Source: Streptomyces huasconensis (GTDB taxonomy: Bacteria > Actinomycetota > Actinomycetes > Streptomycetales > Streptomycetaceae). Taken from it: a DNA stretch of 61,824 nucleotides. The position numbers were made by a program, and so were the translations under genes. The notes below the pieces were generated by a model, which was not told where the DNA came from, searched no databases, and saw only the letters and a list, made by a program, of their open reading frames with translations. The stretch spans positions 1-61,824 of the forward strand of contig RBWT01000018.1 in NCBI GenBank assembly GCA_004010275.1, in the 5' to 3' direction. Positions 44,974 to 59,503 of this stretch are shown here, one piece after another (positions within the stretch are counted from its first letter, which is position 1; every line of letters starts with the position of its first letter).

Positions 44974-45698
44974 GTGGCGCATGAGACCGGCGACGAGGGA
45001 GCGTACCGGGAGCGGCCGGCCCGGCTGGCCGGCGCCGTCGTGTGGACGCGCACGGCCACCGGCGCACCCGGCGACGACCGCCCCGTGCTGCCCGACGGCT
45101 GCATGGACCTGCTGTGGACGGAGGGCAGGCTGTTCGTCGCGGGCCCGGACACCCGTGCGTACGTCCCCGGCGCCACGGAGCCCGGCGCGCGCTACGTCGG
45201 CATCCGCTTCCACCCCGGCACCGCCCCCGCCTTCCTCGGCGTCCCCGCCCACGAGCTGCGGGATCGGCGCGTGGCGTTGGCCGACCTGTGGGGCGCGGCG
45301 ACGGTGCGCCGCTGACGGACCGGGTGGACGGCGCGCCTGATCCGACGGCCGCCCTGGAGGCCCTCGCGATGCGGCGCGCCGCCGACACCGGGCCGCCCGA
45401 CCCGTTCCTCGCGGAGGTGGTCAGGTCCCTGGACGCCGGCCGCTCCGTCGCCGGGACGGCGGCCGCCCTCGGCGTCAACACCCGCCTGCTCCACCGCCGT
45501 GCGCTGCCCGCCTTCGGGTACGGCCCGAAGACGCTCGCCCGCGTGCTGCGCCTCCAGCGGGCCCTCGCACTGGCCCGCGAAGGACTGCCGTACGCGGACA
45601 CCGCGGCCCGGGTGGGCTTCGCCGACCAGGCCCACCTGGCGCGTGACGTCAGGGAGCTGACGGGCCGGTCGCTCACCGGGCTACTGGGCGGCTCCTAG
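44974..45698 (+). CDS. AraC family transcriptional regulator
   Basis: About 241 aa. The N-terminal domain ([54 protein letters not shown]) is that of AraC regulators with a DUF6597-like sensor. The C-terminal double HTH has [20 protein letters not shown], then [20 protein letters not shown]. One frame break near 45305 fits one lost base. The stop overlaps the convergent VOC gene by 18 bp. Likely controls a neighbour; effector unknown. Confidence 0.85.
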
Positions 45699-46108
45699 CG
45701 GCGCGAAGAGGTCGACGCCGTTGCCGTCCGGGTCGAGCACGACCGCGTACCGCTGCCCCCAGGGCGCGTCGAAGGGCGTCAGCTCGCTCTTGTACCCGGC
45801 GGCCGTCAGCTCCCCGTGGGCCGTGTCGACGCCCTCCGGCGTCCCGCAGTGGAAGGCGAGCCCGATCCGCCCCCCGCCGCCGGGCGGACGCCAGCCCTCG
45901 TGGAAGGACCGCACGGTCTCCTCCGTGTCGAAGGCGATGCGCAGGCCGCCGGGGAGCGCCGCCTCGACGTGCGGCTCGCGCTCTCGGAGCCCTCGGGGAA
46001 CTCCAGGCCGAGGCGGCGGTAGAAGGCGAGCGACGCGGCCATGTCGGAGACGACCAGGCCGATCAGATCGAACCGGGGGGCGGGCGTGGGAGTGGATGTG
46101 CTCTTCAT
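45681..46108 (-). CDS. VOC (glyoxalase/bleomycin resistance) family protein
   Basis: About 142 aa. The first beta-alpha-beta-beta-beta unit is [20 protein letters not shown], then LGLEFPEG. The second is [20 protein letters not shown], then [20 protein letters not shown]. The C-terminal [10 protein letters not shown] strand is typical. Such proteins are metal-dependent lyases, dioxygenases or drug-binding proteins; the activity is undetermined. One frame break near 45978 fits one lost base. Start ATG 46108. Confidence 0.85.
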
Positions 46109-46121
46109 GGCCGCGAGCCTA

Positions 46122-50286
<4,165 letters not shown>

Positions 50287-50490
50287 GGTGCTCCCCTTCC
50301 CCCGTGTACCGCAGCAAGATCGGGGAGGGACGGTATCAACCGCGGTCCGCGCGTCGGCGCCGGGACCCTTGTCGCGGCCGGGGGCATCTGCTTGACTCCG
50401 CCCGCCTGAAGACCCACATGCACACCCGCCCGAGCCCGCCCCGCAGCAAGGAACACCAGAACGCCCGTACGCCGCAGGGTGGAGGCCGCC

Positions 50491-53035
50491 ATGGAGATCA
50501 CCCGCAGACGCCTGCTGTCCGCCCTGTCGGCCGCCGGACTCCTGGCGGTGATCCCCACGGGCCGCGCGGACGCCGTCACGGCCGCGAAGGGCGCGCCCAG
50601 CTGCTCGCCAACACCGTGGCGGCCCTCGCCGGGACCGCCGCGTCCAACGCCCGGCCGGAGACCGCCGCGAAACTCGCCGCCGTCGACCGCGCCGCCCGGG
50701 CGAACCTGAAGGCGATGGACGACGCGGGCGAGGGCGAACTCTTCGCCGGTCTCGCGCTCGGCACCGACGAGGCGAACCTGAACACCGCCTACCGCCGCCT
50801 GTACGAGACCGCCCTCGCCACCCGCGCCCCCGGATCAGGCGGACTGTACGGCGACACCGCCGTACAGCGCCGCGTGCTCGACGGCCTGGCCTGGCTCCAC
50901 GAGCGCCACTACGCCGACCAGTCCAAGGGCTACTACGGCAACTGGTTCCACTGGGAGATCGGCATCTCCCAGCACATCAGCAAGACCCTGGTCCTGCTCG
51001 CGGACGAGGTGCGCGCCCACCGCCCGGAGCTGGTGCGCGCCTACGTCGCCTCCATGGACGCCTACCTGCGCAACGGCACCGACGGCGACGTGAACCTCGA
51101 CTCGCGCTTCCACACCGGCGCCAACCTCGCCGACATCACCACCAACCGCGTCCTCCAGGGCGCCCTCCTGGGGGACGCCGCGGGCGACGCCCGCATCCGC
51201 AAGGCCCTCACCGACCAGCTCACCGTCTTCCTCACCATCGACCCCTACCACCTGCGGCACGGCGTGACGGACGGCCACTACGCGGACGGTTCCTTCATCC
51301 AGCACGCCTCCGTCGCGTACACGGGCTCGTACGGCAAAGGCCTCCTCAGCCGGGTCGTGCAGACCCTCAAGATCCTCGACGGCACCGGGTTCGCGCACGG
51401 CGAGGAGCTGGTGCGACCGTGTACGGCTGGGTGAAGGACGGCTTCGCCCCGCTGATCTTCGAGGGCTGGATGATGGAGATCGTCAAGGGCCGGGCCGTGG
51501 CGCGCACGGAGTCCGGGTACGCCGACGTGGCGGTGGTCGTGGAGGCCGTCGTCGACCTCGCCTCCCTCGCGACCGGCGCCGAGGCCACCGCCCTCAAGAG
51601 CTACGTCAAGCACCTCAGGGCCACCTCGCGCACCCCGCTCGACCCGGCCCGCTTCGTCTCCCCGGTCAGCATCGTGCGCTACGCCGACATCATCGGCGAC
51701 GCCTCCCCGCCCCCCGCCGACCTCAACCCGGCCGCGCGCAGCGTCGCCTTCAACGCCATGGACAAGACCGTGCACCGCAGGCCCGGTTACGCCTTCGCGC
51801 TCGCCCGCAGCTCCGACCGGATCAGCAAGTACGAGTACATGAACGGCGAGAACCTCATGCCGTGGTTCCAGGGCGACGGCGCGCACTACCTCTACCTGTC
51901 GGGCCAGGACCAGACCCAGGCGTACGGCGTCGACTACTTCACGACGGTCTCGCCGTACGGCCTCGCGGGTGTCACGGCCCCCGTCGAACAGCGGCGCACC
52001 GTACCCGAGTTGTACGGCAAGGCGTACTACGACAACCCCGGCCACCCCCTCCACTTCACCTCGTCCTCCGAGTCGCAGAACACGTACGTCTACTTCCCGC
52101 GCGGCACGAACGCCTGGTCGGGCGGCGCGGTCCTCGGGGCGTACGGCGCGGCGGGCCTGGTGCAGTCAAGCGACGCCGCCTACCGAGACCGGGCCCTGCT
52201 CCCCGACGACTTCGTCGTGTACCGGGGTGCGCGGGCGACGAAGTCGTGGTTCCTGTTCGACGAGGAGATCGTGGTGCTCGCCGCGGGTGTCGGGGACGCC
52301 GCGGGGCGGGCCGTGACCACGACCGTCGACGCCCGCGTCGCCGCACCCGACGACCGGGTCACGCTCACCGGGACGCGCCGCGACGGCCGCGCCTGGTCCG
52401 GCCCCGGCACGGCGGATCTGCGCCGGCTGCGCTACGCCAACGCCACCCAGAACACCGCCGTCGGCTACGTCTTCCTCGACACCCCGCCGGTGCGCGTCAC
52501 CCTGGAGCGGGTCACCCGCAGCCGCCGGGTTGTGCGCACTGCCAACCCCGATACCCCCGTGACGCGTTCGGTGTGCGGCGTGACGGTCGACGGGGCCGCC
52601 GGGGCCCGGCCGGCGCGCCTCGCCTACGCGTTGGTGCCGAACGCCACCGAGGACTGGCTGCGCGCACACCACCACGGGCCGCTCAAGGTCCTCGCCAACT
52701 CACCGCGCCTCCAGGCCGTCTCCCACTCCGGCCTCGGCATGACGGCCGCCAACTCCTTCACGCCGGGGCGGCACGAGACGGCCGGGCTGCGCGTCGAGGG
52801 ACCGGCCTCCGTCATCGTGCGCCGCCAGGGCCGCGGCGGCGCGGCCACCACCGTCGCCGTTTCCGACCCGACGATGGACCGGGACAGGATCACGGTCCTG
52901 CTCCGGGGCCGCCGCCTCGGGAAGGTCACCGCGGACGAGGGGGTGCGGGTGAGCCGGGAGCCCGGCGGCACCCGGATCGACGTGGACACCCGGCATGCGT
53001 ACGGCAAGAGCTTCACGGTGACGCTGCGCGGCTGA
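50491..53035 (+). CDS. Polysaccharide lyase family 8 (hyaluronate lyase-like), secreted
   Basis: About 848 aa. The N-terminus MEITRRRLLSALSAAGLLAV is a Tat-type signal (TRRRLLS). The alpha/alpha-toroid has the catalytic Asn in YYGNWFHWEIGISQHISKTL and His/Tyr in DGSFIQHASVAYTGSYG. The beta-sandwich domains follow (SSESQNTYVYFPRGTNAW and later). PL8 enzymes eliminate hyaluronan, chondroitin or xanthan; the exact substrate cannot be told. Start ATG 50491 follows GGAGG. Frame breaks near 50590 and 51412 each fit one lost base. It works outside the cell. Confidence 0.92.
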
Positions 53036-53146
53036 ACCCTCCGGCCGCGGTGCCCCGTCCGGCGCATGGCCTCTCCGCCACGAGGGGGAGGCGGAGGAAA
53101 CCACGGCCTGATGGCAGGGGGCGCCGGGTCCACCATCGTGGATCAC

Positions 53147-53668
53147 ATGCCGAGAATGAACACGTCACCGAATGTTCCCCGTTGGGCCCGGCTCGCTGCC
53201 ACCGGGGCCGCCCTGACCAACGTCCCCTCAGGGCTGTGGCGCGTCGCCATCGCCGCGGGTGTCCCCGTGGGGCTGGCCCAGTCCGAGTACGACCAGATGA
53301 ACGCTCCCGGCTGGGGGTCCTTCTCCCTCATCGGCCTCAGCCTGATCGCCGAGGTCTTCGGGTTCCTCGCCCTCGGGCTGGTGCGGACCTGGGGGGAGAC
53401 GTGGCCGCGCTGGGTCCCCGGCCTGCGCGGGCGCCGGGTGCCCGTCCTGCCGGTGACCGTGGCGGCGGGCCTCGGCGCGCTGGTCGTGACGGTCTACGGG
53501 GTGCTGTTCGTCTATGCGTCCCTGCACGCGGAGATGGCGGCCGACCCCTGGGGCATCTGGCTGCTCAACGCCGCCTATGCCCCGCTGCTCCTCTGGGGCC
53601 CGCTGCTGGGCGCGGTGACGGTGCACTACTACCGGCGCCGGACACGCATCGACCCCGTACGGGTGTGA
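53147..53668 (+). CDS. Hypothetical membrane protein
   Basis: 173 aa, intact. Four hydrophobic helices: LAATGAALTNVPSGLWRVAI, FSLIGLSLIAEVFGFLALGL, VTVAAGLGALVVTVYGVLFV and LLNAAYAPLLLWGPLLGAVT. A charged loop (WGETWPRWVPGLRGRRVPVL) lies between helices 2 and 3, and the tail is basic. No family recognised; similar proteins are widespread in actinobacteria. Start ATG 53147, with an in-frame ATG at 53156. Confidence 0.75.
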   Translation: MPRMNTSPNVPRWARLAATGAALTNVPSGLWRVAIAAGVPVGLAQSEYDQMNAPGWGSFSLIGLSLIAEVFGFLALGLVRTWGETWPRWVPGLRGRRVPVLPVTVAAGLGALVVTVYGVLFVYASLHAEMAADPWGIWLLNAAYAPLLLWGPLLGAVTVHYYRRRTRIDPVRV

Positions 53669-53674
53669 GTGGCC

Positions 53675-53724
53675 GCCGCCGAGAGGCCGGGGGGTACGTG
53701 TCCGTGCCCCGGCCCCTCGGCGGC
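53675..53724. terminator. Bidirectional terminator, 18-bp stem
   Basis: Arms 53675-53692 and 53707-53724 pair at 17 of 18 positions around a 14-nt loop. It lies 6 bp after the membrane protein stop and 62 bp before the end of the convergent ferredoxin gene. Confidence 0.8.
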
Positions 53725-53786
53725 CCTGCCCTCACGCGGTCGACGGAGCCCGGAGACCGGTCCGTGCAGGATGCGCCGCGCGACGC

Positions 53787-54008
53787 CTAACCGGCCGTCC
53801 CCTCCACGCTGATGGCCTGCACCGGGCACGCCCGCACGGCTTCCTTCACCATCGGGTCGCCGCCTCCGTCCTCGCGGCCCGCCAGCACCTGGCTGAAACC
53901 GTCGTCGTCCTGCGTGAAGACACCCGGCGCGGTGAGCGCGCACATGCCCGCGCCCACACACCGGTCGCCGTCGACGCGGATCACCTGGCTCGTCATGTCG
54001 TTCGCCAT
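53787..54008 (-). CDS. Ferredoxin, [3Fe-4S] type, partner of P450
   Basis: 73 aa. Three cluster Cys are visible: C-x5-C in GDRCVGAGMCALTAPGVF and CP in VRACPVQAIS. The missing second Cys of the usual CxxCxxC (Gly-Ala here) makes it a 3Fe-4S ferredoxin, as paired with Streptomyces P450s. It passes electrons from a reductase to the P450. ATG 54008 is chosen because AGGAG lies 8 nt upstream. It follows the P450 gene by 9 bp, so the two are one operon. Confidence 0.93.
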   Translation of the reverse strand: MANDMTSQVIRVDGDRCVGAGMCALTAPGVFTQDDDGFSQVLAGREDGGGDPMVKEAVRACPVQAISVEGTAG

Positions 54009-54017
54009 GGTCAACTC

Positions 54018-55303
54018 CTACCAGGCCACGGGGAGTTCCAGCATCCCCTGGATCGTGTCGCCCGGCTTGAAGGGGATCTCCTCGGCGGGCGCCGCCAGGC
54101 GCAGCTCCGGCAGCCGTCCGAAGAGGGACCCCAGGGCGATCTCCAGCTCCATGCGGGCGAGGTTCTGGCCCAGGCACTGGTGGACGCCGAAGCCGAAGGC
54201 GAGGTGGTGGCGGGCCCCACGGTGCCAGTCCAGCTCGTCCGGGGACGTGTACGCCGCGTCGTCGCGGTTGATGAGGGAGGTGGAGAAGACGACGCCGTCA
54301 CCGGCACGCAGCGTGTTGCCCGCGATCTCGATGTCCTCCTTCACCAGCCGCAGCAGCCCGTCCGCGATGGACAGATAGCGCAGCAACTCCTCGACCACGG
54401 ACGGCCCCAGGGGGCGGCCGGCGCCGAGATCCGCCTTCAGCTCGGCCAGCCGCTCCGGGTGCCGGAGCAGGGTGAACGTACCGAGGGAGATCATGTTCGC
54501 CGTGGTCTCGTGGCCCGCGACGAGCAGGATCGTGGCCAGGCCGACCAGTTCCCCGCGGTCCACCTTGCCCTCCGCGAGCTGCCGGTGGATCAGCTCGTCG
54601 AGGAGCCCGTCGCCCGGCTCACGGCGCTTGCGGTCGATCAACGCGTAGAAGTAGTCGTCGAGTTCGTCCCGCGCCGCCTGCGTGTCCTCGACGGTCGGGC
54701 CGCGCAGCAGCCGCCGCGAGCTCTCCTCGAAGTAGTCGTGGTCGGCGTAGGGCACGCCGAGCAGGGCGCAGATCACCATGGACGGCACGGGCAGCGCGAA
54801 CGCGTTCACCAGCTCGGCGGGCGGCCCCTGGGCCTCCATGGCGTCCAGGAGCCGGTCGACGGTCTCCTGCACGCGGGGGCGCAGCGCGGCGATGCGCTTG
54901 ACGGAGAAGCTCGGGATCAGCATGCGGCGCTGGGTGTTGTGCCGCGGGTCGTCGACGCCGAGCAGCGCGGTCCCCCGCTTGCGGATGCGGGCGAAGCGTT
55001 CGTTGGGCGAGGGGAAGTCGGCGTGTCGGCGGTCGGTGGAGAGCCGGGGGTCGGCGAGGAGTTCACCGGCCACGGCGTGACCGCTCACCAGCCATACCGG
55101 CCGCCCGTCGAAGAGTGGTGACGCGCGCGGAGCGGGCGGGCCTCCCACAGGGGCGCGTAACCGGTGGGCGGGTGGTAGGGGCAGGCGCGGTCCTGGGGGA
55201 AGGTGGTCGCGGGGGTGTCGACTGTGGGGGAGTCGGTCGCGGGGGAGTTGGTCGCGGGGGCGGCGGAGAGGGTGGTGGGTCCGGACTTCGTCGATTCCGT
55301 CAT
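54018..55303 (-). CDS. Cytochrome P450 (CYP105-like)
   Basis: About 428 aa. The I-helix oxygen-binding motif is LVAGHETTANMISLG, the K-helix ExxR is in VVEELLRYLSIADG, and the heme Cys loop is AFGFGVHQCLGQNLAR. A Ser/Thr/Pro-rich N-terminal extension of about 30 residues, from repetitive DNA (about 55200-55265), precedes DRACPYHPPTGYAPLWEARP. Start ATG 55303 follows GAGG. One frame break near 55120 fits one lost base. It oxidises small hydrophobic compounds; CYP105 members act in xenobiotic or antibiotic metabolism. The subfamily is judged from the ferredoxin pairing and helix motifs. Confidence 0.92.
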
Positions 55304-55354
55304 GGACGTACCTCACAAGCGCAGATGTTTCCGTACAGGCCCGATCCCTCATTC

Positions 55355-55369
55355 GATGCCTGGGGCATC
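55355..55369. promoter_or_regulatory. 15-bp palindrome upstream of the P450 gene
   Basis: GATGCC-TGG-GGCATC is a perfect inverted repeat 52 bp before the P450 start, in the 217-bp gap between divergent P450 and GNAT genes. It could bind a dimeric regulator of the P450 operon. No regulator is adjacent. Confidence 0.4.
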
Positions 55370-55520
55370 TATCTCGTCCACGGCAAGACCGGCCAGATCG
55401 TCGCCGGGGCGGAACTGTCCGGAATTACCCTCTCCGTTCAACTGTCCCGCGTCCGCGCCCACTCGGGGGCCGTGCGAGGATTCCGGGGACCGAGCGCGGC
55501 CACTGTGGAGGACGAAGAGG

Positions 55521-56086
55521 ATGTTCGCGATACCTCTGGGCGACGGAGCCGAACTGGGCCCGCTGGAGCCCTGGCAGGCCGAGGAGTTCCTGGCCCACAT
55601 GGACCGCGGCCGCGACTTCATCGGCCGCTACGTGGGCCTGCCCGACATCACGGCCGACCTGGCGGCGCCCGCCGCTGGCTCCAGGTGTACGCCGAAAAGG
55701 CCGCCGCCGACACCGGCCGCCTCTACGGCATCCGGCTCGACGGGCGCCTCGTCGGCGGCGTCCTCTTCCGGGTCTTCGACACGGCGTCCGGCACCTGCGA
55801 GGCCGGCTGCTGGCTGGAACCCGCCGCTTCCGGCCGCGGTCTGGTGACCCGTGCCGTGCGCGTCATCGTCGACTGGGCGGTCGACGTACGCGGGATGCAC
55901 CGCGTGGAGTGGCTGGTGGCCTCCGGGAACCGCCCGAGCATCAACGTCGCCGAACGGCTCGGCATGACCCTCGAAGGGGTCCAGCGGGAGAACGACCCCT
56001 ACCGGGGCGTGCGGCAGGACACCGAGATCTGGGCGGTCCTCGCACCCGAGTGGCGCGCGGCGCGGGCCGGGGGAGCGGGCCGCTGA
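55521..56086 (+). CDS. GNAT family N-acetyltransferase (RimJ/RimL-like)
   Basis: About 188 aa. It begins MFAIPLGDGAELGPLEPWQA. Acetyl-CoA site: CEAGCWLEPAASGRGLVTRA. Motif B: RVEWLVASGNRPSINVAERL, then GMTLEGVQREND. This is the RimJ/RimL group, which acetylates N-termini or small amines. One frame break near 55665 fits one lost base. Start ATG 55521 has GGAGG upstream. Divergent from the P450. Confidence 0.88.
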
Positions 56087-56216
56087 GCGCCCGCCCGGTG
56101 CACCGCCGATAAATCGGTGGCGTGCCACGTAAGGCCCGGTCTAAGCTGCGTCTCGTTCCTCGGCGGCCGATCTGTGGCCGCCGGTGTCAGCAGTTCAGGA
56201 CCAGGAGGTGTGACCG

Positions 56217-56288
56217 ATGGCTGTCGTTGCGACGGGCGCTGCCCGCATCCGGAAGTTCATCAAGTCCACCTCCGTGGCCACCGGCTGA
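56217..56288 (+). CDS. Possible 23-aa peptide with a strong ribosome binding site
   Basis: ATG 56217 is preceded by AGGAGGTG at near-ideal spacing, the best Shine-Dalgarno sequence in the window. The peptide begins MAVVATGAARIRKFIKST and ends SVATG; it is basic and could form an amphipathic helix. It lies between the GNAT gene and rsgA. It may be a real small protein, a leader for rsgA, or the remnant of a longer gene. Confidence 0.4.
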   Translation: MAVVATGAARIRKFIKSTSVATG

Positions 56289-56352
56289 CCGGACATCCTT
56301 CCCGCGCGTCTTCGTACGCGTGCGCCGGGGCCACCCTGTGAAGGGTCACCCC

Positions 56353-57502
56353 TTGTCCTACTCCTCTCTTCCGTTCTCCTCTCTCCTCGGTTCGTCCTCG
56401 CTTCCGGGCACGTCCGTCTCCGCCCCGCACCCCCTGGCCCCGTACGGCTGGGACGCGGAGTGGGAGGCCGAGTTCGCGCCGTACGCCGCGCAGGGGCTGC
56501 TGCCCGGGCGCGTCGTGCGGGTGGACCGCGGGCAGTGTGACGTCGTCACCGCCGACGGGACCGTGCGGGCCGACACCGAGTTCGTCACCCCGCGCGACCC
56601 GCTGAAGGTCATCTGCACCGGCGACTGGGCCGTTGTGGACCCGGCCGGCGGCGACCCGCGCTACGTACGCGCGTATCTGCCGCGCCGCACGTCCTTCGTG
56701 CGCTCCACCTCGTCCAAGCGGTCCGAGGGGCAGATCCTCGCGGCCAACGTCGACCACTCCATCATCGCGGTCTCGCTCGCCGCCGAGCTGGACCTCGGGC
56801 GGATCGAGCGGTTCCTCGCGCTCGGCTGGGAGTCGGGCGGGCAGCCGGTCGTCGTCCTCACCAAGGCCGACCTCGTGCCGGACGCCGCCACGCTCGCGCA
56901 CCTCGTCCAGGACGTGGAGACCGCCGCGCCCGGCGTGCAGGTGCTGACCGTCAGCGCCGCGTCCGGGCAGGGCGTCGACGTCCTCGCCGCGGTCGTCTCA
57001 AATGGCACGTCGGTGCTCCTCGGCCAGTCCGGCGCGGGCAAGTCGACGCTGGCGAACGCGCTCGCCGGGGCCGACGTCATGGAGGTCCAGGCGATCCGCG
57101 ACGTCGACGGAAAGGGCCGTCACACCACGACGACCCGCAACCTCCTGCCCCTGCCCGCGGGCGGCGTCCTCATCGACACGCCGGGACTGCGCGGCGTCGG
57201 CCTGTGGGACGCCGAGACCGGCGTCGGACAGGTCTTCGCCGAGATCGAGGAACTGGCGGAGGACTGCCGCTTCCACGACTGTGCCCACACCGCGGAGCCC
57301 GGCTGCGCCGTCCTCGCCGCGGTGGAGGACGGCACCCTCCCCGAACGCCGCCTCGACAGCTACCGCAAGCTGATCCGCGAGAACCAGCGCATCGTCGCCA
57401 AGACCGACCTGCTCGCCCCGCGCGGAGCGGCGGCGCGAATGGCGGCTGAAGATGGCGGAGGGGCGCGCGGCGGTGGAGATCAAGCGGGGGCGCGTGCGCT
57501 GA
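56353..57502 (+). CDS. rsgA: Ribosome small subunit GTPase RsgA
   Basis: About 383 aa. An OB-fold domain is followed by a circularly permuted GTPase: G4 VVVLTKADLVPDAA, G1 SVLLGQSGAGKSTLANALAG, G3 GVLIDTPGLRGVGLW. A zinc knuckle comes next with FHDCAHTAEPGCAV. It releases assembly factors late in 30S maturation. The start is uncertain: TTG 56353 has AAGGG 7 nt upstream and is chosen; GTG 56338 is in frame. A frame break near 57422 (two bases lost or one gained) restores the basic tail EWRLKMAEGRAAVEIKRGR, stopping at 57502. Confidence 0.9.
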
Positions 57503-57523
57503 GCTCGGGCGGGTCAGGGTTGT

Positions 57524-57564
57524 GGGGAGCTGCGGGCCGGTCGTGGCTGAGCGCGCAGTTCCCC
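57524..57564. repeat. Streptomyces intergenic palindrome (terminator-like)
   Basis: GGGGAGCTGCGGGC pairs with GCGCGCAGTTCCCC at 12 of 14 positions, followed by GCGCCCCT. This form, GGGGA-CTGCG...CGCAGTTCCCCGCGCCCC, is a widespread dispersed element in Streptomyces intergenic DNA. Here it lies 22 bp after rsgA and probably ends its transcript. Confidence 0.65.
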
Positions 57565-57638
57565 GCGCCCCTGCGGACGCTCAGCGCCGTGTCCGAATTC
57601 CGCCAGCCGGGGCGTCCTCGCGGCTCCACAATGGAGGC

Positions 57639-59156
57639 GTGATCGATGAGGAGACCCGGTACGAGGCCGTGCGCAGCAGGGACGCCCGCTTCGACGGCGT
57701 GTTCTTCTTCGCCGTCGAGACGACCGGCATCTACTGCCGTCCCAGCTGCCCCGCCGTCGCCCCCAAACGGCAGAACGTCCGCTACTACCCGACGGCCGCC
57801 GCCGCCCAGACGTCCGGTTTCCGCGCCTGCCGCCGCTGCCGCCCGGACGCTGTCCCCGGCTCCGCCGAGTGGACGTACGCGCCGATGTCGTAGGCCGTGC
57901 CATGCGCATGATCGGCGACGGCGTCGTCGACCTCGAGGGGGTGCCCGGGCTCGCCGTACGCCTCGGCTACAGCGCCCGGCAGGTACAGCGCCAGCTCACC
58001 GCCGAACTGGGCGCGGGCCCCGTCGCGCTCGCCCGGGCGCAGCGGGCCCACACCGCGCGCGTCCTGCTCCAGACCACGGACCTGCCGGTCACGGAGATCG
58101 CCTTCGCCGCCGGGTTCGCCAGCGTCCGGCAGTTCAACGACACCATCAAGGCCGTGTACGCGCTCACCCCGACCGCCTTGCGCGCCGCCGCCCCCCGGCG
58201 CGGCACCGTCCGCGCCACCCCGGCCGCCGGCATCCCGCTGCGCCTCGCCCACCGGGGTCCCTACCAGGCGGCGCCGGTCTCGACCTGCTCGGCCAGGAGG
58301 CGGTGCCCGGCATCGAGGAGGTCACCGGCGAGCGCGGCGCCCGCACCTACCGGCGTACGCTGCGACTGCCCCACGGGACGGCGAACGCGGCCGTCGAGGA
58401 GACGCCTTCGCCGCCGGCGGCCACGGACGGCCCGGGCCCGGGGGCCGTGCACCGCGGCGGCTGGCTAGACGCCCGGCTGCACCTCACCGACCTGCGCGAC
58501 CTCACCACGGCCGTGCAGCGCCTGCGCCGCCTCTTCGACCTGGACGCCGATCCGTACGCCGGTGACGACCGGCTCGGCGCCGACCCCCGCCTCGCCCCGC
58601 TCGTCGCCGCCCGGCCCGGCCTGCGCTCGCCCGGCGCGGCCGACCCCGAGGAGTTCGCGGTGCGCGCCCTGGTGGGACGGGCCGGCGCACAGCGGCTCGT
58701 GGAGCGGTACGGCAAGGCGCTGGACGCCGCGTGCGGGCGGCTCACCCACGCCTTCCCGACCCCCGCCGAACTGGCCGGCGAGCCCGGCCCGCTCGGCGTC
58801 GGTGACGACGGCGCTCGCCGACGGCACCCTGCGCCTGGACGCGGGAGCCGACCGGGACGACGCCGAGGCGGCGCTCCTCACCCTGCCCGGTCTGGACGGC
58901 GCGTACCGCCGCGCTGATCAGGACGCGGTCCCTCGGCGACCCCGACGTGGCCCCACCCGGCGAACCGGAACCCGTCCCTGACACCTGGCGCCCGTGGCGT
59001 TCCTACGCCGTGAGCCATCTGCGCCACCTGCGTCATCTGCGCCACCTGCGCCCTCCGTGCCCTCCGTGCCCTCCACGGACGGAGCCGGCGCTCACTCCTC
59101 CCCGAGGCCCCAGCTGTGAATCCGCCGGGGGTGAATCCGGATCAGCTCCTCGCTGA
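57639..59156 (+). CDS. alkA: Ada-AlkA fusion: AraC HTH plus 3-methyladenine glycosylase
   Basis: About 500 aa in several frame pieces. Ada-type zinc domain: [14 protein letters not shown] and ACRRCRPDA (four Cys; the first accepts methyl phosphotriester groups). Ara[24 protein letters not shown] and [14 protein letters not shown] [20 protein letters not shown]. AlkA N-terminal domain: [16 protein letters not shown], then [20 protein letters not shown]. HhH-GPD end: [20 protein letters not shown] (catalytic Asp region), then [12 protein letters not shown]. Senses and repairs alkylation damage. At least four breaks, and a few bases seem missing before WTAR. The C-terminus runs into a repeat, so the stop is uncertain. 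Start GTG 57639. Confidence 0.8.
59016..59078 (+). repeat. 9-bp tandem repeats at the alkA 3' end
   Basis: Four units of CAYCTGCGY (59016-59051, reading His-Leu-Arg four times) are followed by CCTCCGTGC twice and a partial third (59052-59078). They replace the expected short C-terminus of AlkA and end 14 bp before the stop of the convergent gene. Confidence 0.8.
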
Positions 59157-59463
59157 AGCCGGGCCCCAACGCGTGCGGCCCCGTGAGGAGTTCGGCCTCG
59201 CCCCGGATCTCGATGCCCCGCACCCGCCACGGCTCCAGGCTCACGATGTCGTCGACGACGAGGGACACCTTCGGGTTCGCCTGGAGGTTGCGCCACTTCT
59301 TGGTGTTGCCGAGAGCGTGGCCGCCGACCAGGATCGTGCCGTCGTCCTGCGGGAAGAAGCCGACGGGGTTCGCCTGCGGCTGGCCCTTCGGGTCGACCGT
59401 GGCCATCCGCCCCAGCCGCTGGGACCTGAGATAGGCGCGCTCGGCCTCGCTGAATTCGGTCAT
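59092..59463 (-). CDS. PPOX class F420-dependent oxidoreductase
   Basis: 123 aa, intact split-barrel protein. Blocks FSEAERAYLRSQRLGRMATV, DPKGQPQANPVGFFPQDDGT and ILVGGHALGNTKKWRNLQAN are typical of the Rv1155-like F420-dependent group of actinobacteria. C-terminal [19 protein letters not shown] is also conserved in that group. It reduces an unknown substrate with F420H2 or binds the cofactor. Start ATG 59463. Converges with alkA. Confidence 0.88.
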   Translation of the reverse strand: MTEFSEAERAYLRSQRLGRMATVDPKGQPQANPVGFFPQDDGTILVGGHALGNTKKWRNLQANPKVSLVVDDIVSLEPWRVRGIEIRGEAELLTGPHALGPGFSEELIRIHPRRIHSWGLGEE

Positions 59464-59503
59464 GCGGCGAGCCTCGCACGCCGCCCTTCCCGAGGGCAGC
59501 CCC

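Noticed and set aside
55316..55520. Small ORF beginning MFPYRPDPSFDAWGIY
   Set aside because: It has no ribosome binding site, runs into the GNAT gene in a wrong frame, and lies in a divergent promoter region. No family recognised.
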